Of a DNA stretch of 50,131 bases, positions 46,253 through 50,131 are shown in pieces. The position numbers and the translations under genes are program-made. Under the pieces are notes generated by a model. It had not been told where the DNA came from. It saw nothing but the letters and a program-made list of their open reading frames with translations, and did no database searches. Every line of letters begins with the position of its first letter. Positions within the stretch are counted from its first letter, which is position 1. Source of the DNA: Verrucomicrobiota bacterium (GTDB lineage: Bacteria; Verrucomicrobiota; Lentisphaeria; JABSQK01; JAJFLO01); assembly GCA_021772615.1 (NCBI GenBank), contig JAJFLQ010000003.1:1-50131 (forward strand), in the 5' to 3' direction.

Positions 46253-46714
46253 TCACGCCTGGATTGCGGCTTTCACGCGCTCGATCGAACAGGCAAAATC
46301 GCCGTTGTGCTGAATGCCAATGCCGCCCGCACTCTGCCACTCCGCGATGTTGTGATCGTGGTCGTCGATGAGCACCTTGTACGGAGCGGCAAGGAGACAC
46401 TTTTCGGATCGCGCACACAGTATAAGGTTGCGCAAAATACCGGCGTCGCCCATTCCAAAATCAACGAGCCAGTCGGCCTTACCGCTGTGGCAACCCGGGT
46501 GCATGATAACAGCAGATAGAAACCGCACCACACCGAATGTCGACAACTCGGCCACGAACGCTCTTGCACCTGGAAATATCGGGATGGAAGCCCACCATTC
46601 ACGCCCCATGGACGACCAGTCACGTTCGCCGTTCACCAATGGTTTTGACGTGGCGTTTGCATGACTGTCAAAGTCTGCAATGACGCCGTCCAGATCGACG
46701 AAAATCATACTCAT
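46253..46714 (-). CDS. HAD-type 5'-nucleotidase-like phosphatase
   Basis: 153 residues from ATG 46714, with GGAG nine bases upstream. HAD motif I is FVDLDGVIADFD (nucleophile Asp and acid/base Asp two residues on), motif II Ser is in VVRFLSAV, and the C-terminal acidic motif is VLIDDHDHNIAEW. Length and layout match the small 5'(3')-deoxyribonucleotidase-like family (NT5C). It removes phosphate from nucleotides or a similar small substrate; the substrate is not evident. It lies downstream of the TonB receptor gene on the same strand with 425 bp between. Confidence 0.85.
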   Translation of the reverse strand: MSMIFVDLDGVIADFDSHANATSKPLVNGERDWSSMGREWWASIPIFPGARAFVAELSTFGVVRFLSAVIMHPGCHSGKADWLVDFGMGDAGILRNLILCARSEKCLLAAPYKVLIDDHDHNIAEWQSAGGIGIQHNGDFACSIERVKAAIQA

Positions 46715-47139
46715 CTATATGTCTCCAAAACGCTCAGGGTTTAACCCGATGCCGCCCATCCCGACGCATCGAACGGTAAACCAATGGTCTCGAGTTCGTG
46801 CCGCACGACAAGACGGCGGAACGTGCTTGTTTTGATTGGTGATTCCAAAAGCTGTGAACGCATGCGGTGTCACTCGACGATCACTACACCGGCTTCACGC
46901 ATCTCGGCGATTGCACGTGCACAGTCCTCGTTTCTTAGTTCGACCCCGCGAACCCCGGCAATGGTCAGCTTCACACGGATACGCTCTCTGCCGCGTTGGC
47001 TCAGACTATACCTTTCGCCGGCCTCGACGCTTCACTACGTCAATGATTACTCCAAAATTCGTGTTTCAGACAGAACGCGTGTGAGATCCTGGTCGTCAGC
47101 TGCGAATTCGACCACGATGCTCTCGGAGTGGCCGTGTAG
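46715..47139. other. Intergenic region with coding-like remnants
   Basis: No complete gene. On the minus strand two short stretches have coding character in the frame of the TonB receptor: one from just after its stop to TAA near 47050 and one ending at TGA 46870-46872 (34 residues from GTG 46974, preceded by AGAGAG: VKLTIAGVRGVELRNED...). Stops separate them. They may be remnants of an old gene, a small protein, or chance. Confidence 0.35.
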
Positions 47140-49239
47140 CTACCAGCTCGACGCAAGACCAATACCGATAGTTCGCGGTTGATTCGGTTGCGCAGCAGCG
47201 GTGTTTGGAAGCCCGAATGCGGTTACGTCCGATCGTTTGACCGCGAAATCACGGTCAAACAGATTGTTGCCGAAAATGAATAGTTCCCAATTCGCCGTCC
47301 GGTACCCGACCTTGCCGGAAAGAAGAAGCCGTTCTTCCAAAGCGGACCTGTCTTTTTGTCCCAGAGAAGCGTAAGTCTGGTCACGCCAGGTAAGCGTCGA
47401 CGATGCGAAGACGCCGTGTGTACCACCGTATTGTATACCTGCTGCCCAATTCCATCGCGGCGCGTTGGTAAATCGATCCCCGGAGAAGTCACCTTCCGAG
47501 CTGTCAAAATCGACGAACTCCGTCGATTGATGTCCGAGCGCGAAGAACGACTCCAATGTCCCGTTCATGCGCCAGCGTCCCTCAAGCTCACCGCCGTACA
47601 ACCGTGATCTGCCCGCGTTCACGAGTATGTCATCGAACCCTGCTAAACCACCTTCCGACGTGACCTGTACCTGCTGTTTGCGCCAGTCCATATAGTAGAT
47701 GTTACCACCTACGTTGAACCTGCCGGCGACCGACGCGTATCTGAAAAACACCTCGTAGTTCCAGGCAAATTCAGGATCATACGCCTCGACTCGGTTGAGG
47801 AGAAGCGCACTGGAAACACCGCCCGAGCGGTATCCGAGTGAAGCAAGCGATCCAACCGACAGATTTCTGTCGATGTCGTACGTGATGCCGGCCCGAGGCA
47901 AAATCGTAAAGTCATCCCCGCTCCCCCTCACGGCGCCGCCAAAACCGTCGACGATATTGACGTTTCTGGTTTCACGGTCTTCGTAGTTAAATCGGAGGCC
48001 GGCGTCAATATGGCATTTCTCATTTAGCTGAATTGTGGACTCCGTGAAAATCGCCGACGTCTCGACGCGCGTATCCGTCGCGTTTGTAGCCTTCGACGGC
48101 AACCCCGGCGCCATTCCGGTCCCGTCAAAGCCGAATTCGAATCGATGTCTCTGATAGTAAGCGCCTGCAAGCAGGCTTACCGAATCGTACCGAAAACGCC
48201 AGCGGAGTTCCTGGTCGACCCGCGCTTCATCCGTAAACGACGTACTGTGGACAAATGGATTGTGCGACGCGTCGAGATCGGATCGGTCGTTGATATTCAA
48301 ATAGTTGTAGGTCGAAATACTTTCCAGCGTGGAAACATCGTCGAGTTCGTAACGGATCTTCACGTAGGAAAGCGATGTCTCGGCCGTGCTGAATTCATCG
48401 AAGTCGTGTGTGCTGATTCGGTCACCCAGAGACATACCGGGCGTCTCGATAGCCGCATAAAACGGCAAAGCTTCCGCCTCACCGTAATCGAGATACACAT
48501 CGAACCGCAGCGAATCATCCCCTTGCGGCCGCCACAGGAGCTGTGTGCGAACTTCTGTTTTGTCTACTCGGTCCCAGTCGTCTCTGGGTATTGTGACGTT
48601 CTTCACGGCGCCGGCGCGAAAGTCGCGTTCGAGGTTCAAGCGGACGGCGAGCTTATTATCGATCAGCGGCAGATTCTGGGTGACCGCGACGTCGTGCGAT
48701 TCGAATTCAGCGTATTTCACCCGTATTTTACCTGTCGGACTGAAATCCGGTTCCGCATAGTCAACAAACAACGCGCCGATTAACGCATTCGGACCGTAAC
48801 TGGTCGATACGGGGCCACGCAGGATTGTGACGTCTCTTGCATCCCATAGGCTTGGTGCGAAGAAGTCGAGGCGCGACAGCGTAAGTGGTGAGTCGTCGAT
48901 GAATACGGTTGCCAACCCGTTGGTGCGGTCGAAACCGGCCGGCGCGACGCTGTCGTTGCCGACTCCTCGAATCGACAAAACAGAGTCCGCCGGAACACCC
49001 GTGTACGTGTTGGCGAAGCGATCGACGACCGCGAACGCGTCCCGCGATGTATCACCGGTCAATGAATCGTCGTCCAGCACCGCCGCGCTCTGAGGCAGCT
49101 CGTACAAACGTCGTCCCAAACGATCACCTTGGACTATCAGTGGCTCGAATGTATAGGAATCCGGTTGTTCGGCGCGCACGAGTGCGACGCCAACCAACGT
49201 GACAACAGAAATTGCGATAGTGCGGCGGCGATTGGTCAT
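47140..49239 (-). CDS. TonB-dependent receptor
   Basis: 699 residues with a signal peptide (AISVVTLVGVALVRAEQ). A plug domain follows: FEPLIVQGDRLGRRLYELP, DRFANTYTGVPADSVLSIRG, VFIDDSPLTLSRLDFFAP, DVTILRGPVSTSYGPNALIG. The barrel region has typical alternating strands and GGELEGRWRMNG, and the C-terminus is the receptor-like TIGIGLASSW ending in an aromatic residue. It imports an unknown ligand (iron complex, cobalamin, sugar or similar) with TonB energy; no partner transporter genes are nearby. Confidence 0.95.
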   Translation of the reverse strand: MTNRRRTIAISVVTLVGVALVRAEQPDSYTFEPLIVQGDRLGRRLYELPQSAAVLDDDSLTGDTSRDAFAVVDRFANTYTGVPADSVLSIRGVGNDSVAPAGFDRTNGLATVFIDDSPLTLSRLDFFAPSLWDARDVTILRGPVSTSYGPNALIGALFVDYAEPDFSPTGKIRVKYAEFESHDVAVTQNLPLIDNKLAVRLNLERDFRAGAVKNVTIPRDDWDRVDKTEVRTQLLWRPQGDDSLRFDVYLDYGEAEALPFYAAIETPGMSLGDRISTHDFDEFSTAETSLSYVKIRYELDDVSTLESISTYNYLNINDRSDLDASHNPFVHSTSFTDEARVDQELRWRFRYDSVSLLAGAYYQRHRFEFGFDGTGMAPGLPSKATNATDTRVETSAIFTESTIQLNEKCHIDAGLRFNYEDRETRNVNIVDGFGGAVRGSGDDFTILPRAGITYDIDRNLSVGSLASLGYRSGGVSSALLLNRVEAYDPEFAWNYEVFFRYASVAGRFNVGGNIYYMDWRKQQVQVTSEGGLAGFDDILVNAGRSRLYGGELEGRWRMNGTLESFFALGHQSTEFVDFDSSEGDFSGDRFTNAPRWNWAAGIQYGGTHGVFASSTLTWRDQTYASLGQKDRSALEERLLLSGKVGYRTANWELFIFGNNLFDRDFAVKRSDVTAFGLPNTAAAQPNQPRTIGIGLASSW

Positions 49240-49857
49240 TGGATATGGTGGTGCGTCGTCGGCATCTGCCGTATCGACACCGGATCAAGTCGAATCGGTG
49301 TAAATTCTGGGTCAATCGGGACCACGATGACGGCAATGCTCACGTTGGCTCGTGATCAACCGAACTATACTGTGATCAGCTGAGTTTCGAAGGACAAATA
49401 ACACAAAACTCCGGATGTCGCTTTTGGCGTGCAGCCTCACGACACGACGAAGCGCCGGTTGCGGGGCGTTGGCAGTTGTGTCTGGCAAGACTGAAGTTCT
49501 TACGTCGCGATATCACATTGGAAAATGTTCGAATGAATGATGCTAGTGGTGCGGCCTTTACGGTTTTCGGCGATCTGCGAGGCAGAATCTCTACTTATCA
49601 TCGTCCACTCTCCCTTACACTTTGCGGATAGCCTCTGAGCTTTCTACCTGGCCCCCCAATGACAAGCACCGAAAAAAAACAGCTCCACGTTCTTTTAATG
49701 AAGAGTTGGCGCTACCGTCGGACGGGATATATTTCCGGTGAAATTTACGAGATCTATTCCCGCAGTAGAACCATGATCGCCAACAGCTCTTCCAAAGATG
49801 CGGTTTGGCTGCGAAATACGTCAACATGCGACATTTGCCATTTTGAGAGTACGTCCC
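49240..49857. other. Intergenic region, no gene seen
   Basis: About 620 bp between the divergent TonB receptor and the partial ORF at 49858; it should contain both promoters. A 125-residue minus-strand frame at 49615-49992 has no family features and overlaps the better-supported plus-strand ORF, so I do not call it. Confidence 0.5.
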
Positions 49858-50131
49858 ATGGACCATCATTACGAGGTCCTCACCGCCCTCAGCCCGGAAG
49901 ATGCAGCCACGGTGCTTTCCCGGCTGGCCGGAGACGACGCCGATATAGCGGCGCGCTGCTGCGATCGCAATGGTACGCACGAAAAATCGCAAACACTGCT
50001 CAACGGCGGGCGCCCAACACAGTCAACACAGTCAACACAGTCAACACAGTCAACACAGTCAACACAGTCAACACAGTCAACACAGTCAACACAGTCAACA
50101 CAGTCAACACAGTCAACACAGTCAACACAGT
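49858..50131 (+). CDS. Hypothetical protein with Thr-Gln-Ser repeats, 3' end beyond window
   Basis: ATG 49858 with GAGAG nine bases upstream; open to the right edge (91 codons). The first 53 residues, MDHHYEVLTALSPEDAATVL onward, look like a helical soluble domain (SRLAGDDADIAARCCDRNG) that I do not recognise. From residue 54 the 9-bp repeat adds an in-frame Thr-Gln-Ser tripeptide 13 times. Gene reality rests on start, ribosome-binding site and coding-like composition. Confidence 0.45.
   Translation, partial: MDHHYEVLTALSPEDAATVLSRLAGDDADIAARCCDRNGTHEKSQTLLNGGRPTQSTQSTQSTQSTQSTQSTQSTQSTQSTQSTQSTQSTQ
50015..50131 (+). repeat. Perfect 9-bp tandem repeat CAACACAGT x13, reaching the window end
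   Basis: 117 bp made of 13 identical units CAACACAGT with no variation. The array runs off the window, so its true length is unknown. A multiple of three, so changes in copy number keep the frame of the ORF at 49858. Confidence 0.97.

Noticed and set aside
48145..48783. 212-residue plus-strand open frame
   Set aside because: Antisense shadow of the TonB receptor barrel; no domain or ribosome-binding site.
49615..49992. 125-residue minus-strand open frame
   Set aside because: No recognisable features and it conflicts with the plus-strand ORF at 49858, which has a good start and ribosome-binding site.

Overview
The window reads as Gram-negative chromosomal DNA of moderately high GC. It encodes a TonB-dependent receptor, a FadL-type outer-membrane protein, lipoproteins and a two-partner-secretion exoprotein. 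The mix of Ser/Thr kinases (one fused to WD40 repeats), ECF-type sigma factors, an FHA protein, a DUF928 protein and hybrid kinases suggests a large-genome environmental bacterium, of PVC-like or deep proteobacterial type. Taxonomy cannot be fixed from the sequence alone. I see no rRNA, tRNA, CRISPR array, transposase or phage module.

Layout. 1-1001: a truncated nucleotidyltransferase-like gene overlapping a PqqD-like gene (peptide-modification context). 1033-10320: sensory genes, namely a hybrid kinase with a solute-binding sensor, a holin-4-family membrane protein, a LivK-like binding protein, then a Rcp1-like receiver, a membrane histidine kinase, a stand-alone ethylene-receptor-type copper-binding membrane domain, a receiver with an unknown output domain and a cNMP-binding histidine kinase. 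10407-16072: a Ser/Thr kinase with about 14 WD40 repeats, divergent from sigma factor - FHA - DUF928. 16079-18708: two coupled cystathionine-synthase-type PLP enzymes. 18954-24182: receiver-Ser/Thr kinase, B-box-like membrane protein, lone Hpt protein, degenerate NtrC-type ATPase, SDR sugar-nucleotide enzyme. 24195-29820: MASE1-CHASE hybrid kinase, NMT1-like lipoprotein, frameshifted TPS exoprotein. 30094-35492: CheB-CheR-PAS protein, PAS histidine kinase, receiver. 36015-44896: sigma factor, Ser/Thr kinase with a CsgG-like C-terminus, TPR/CsgG-like lipoprotein, then an S8 peptidase and a FadL-like porin. 45101-50131: a carboxypeptidase-regulatory-fold protein, a HAD nucleotidase, a TonB receptor and a partial ORF ending in a perfect 9-bp tandem repeat.

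Together these look like a signal-transduction-rich region. Phosphorelay parts (hybrid kinases, a lone Hpt, lone receivers) and two separate sigma-factor/Ser-Thr-kinase modules sit beside exported effectors (TPS exoprotein, DUF928 protein, CsgG-like lipoprotein). Most notable are the split ethylene-receptor-like cluster (5282-7745), a dispersed intergenic repeat of about 81 bp in three places, a 5-bp tandem duplication that breaks the exoprotein, a C10 tract in a kinase gene, and an NtrC-type protein lacking the sigma-54 contact loop.
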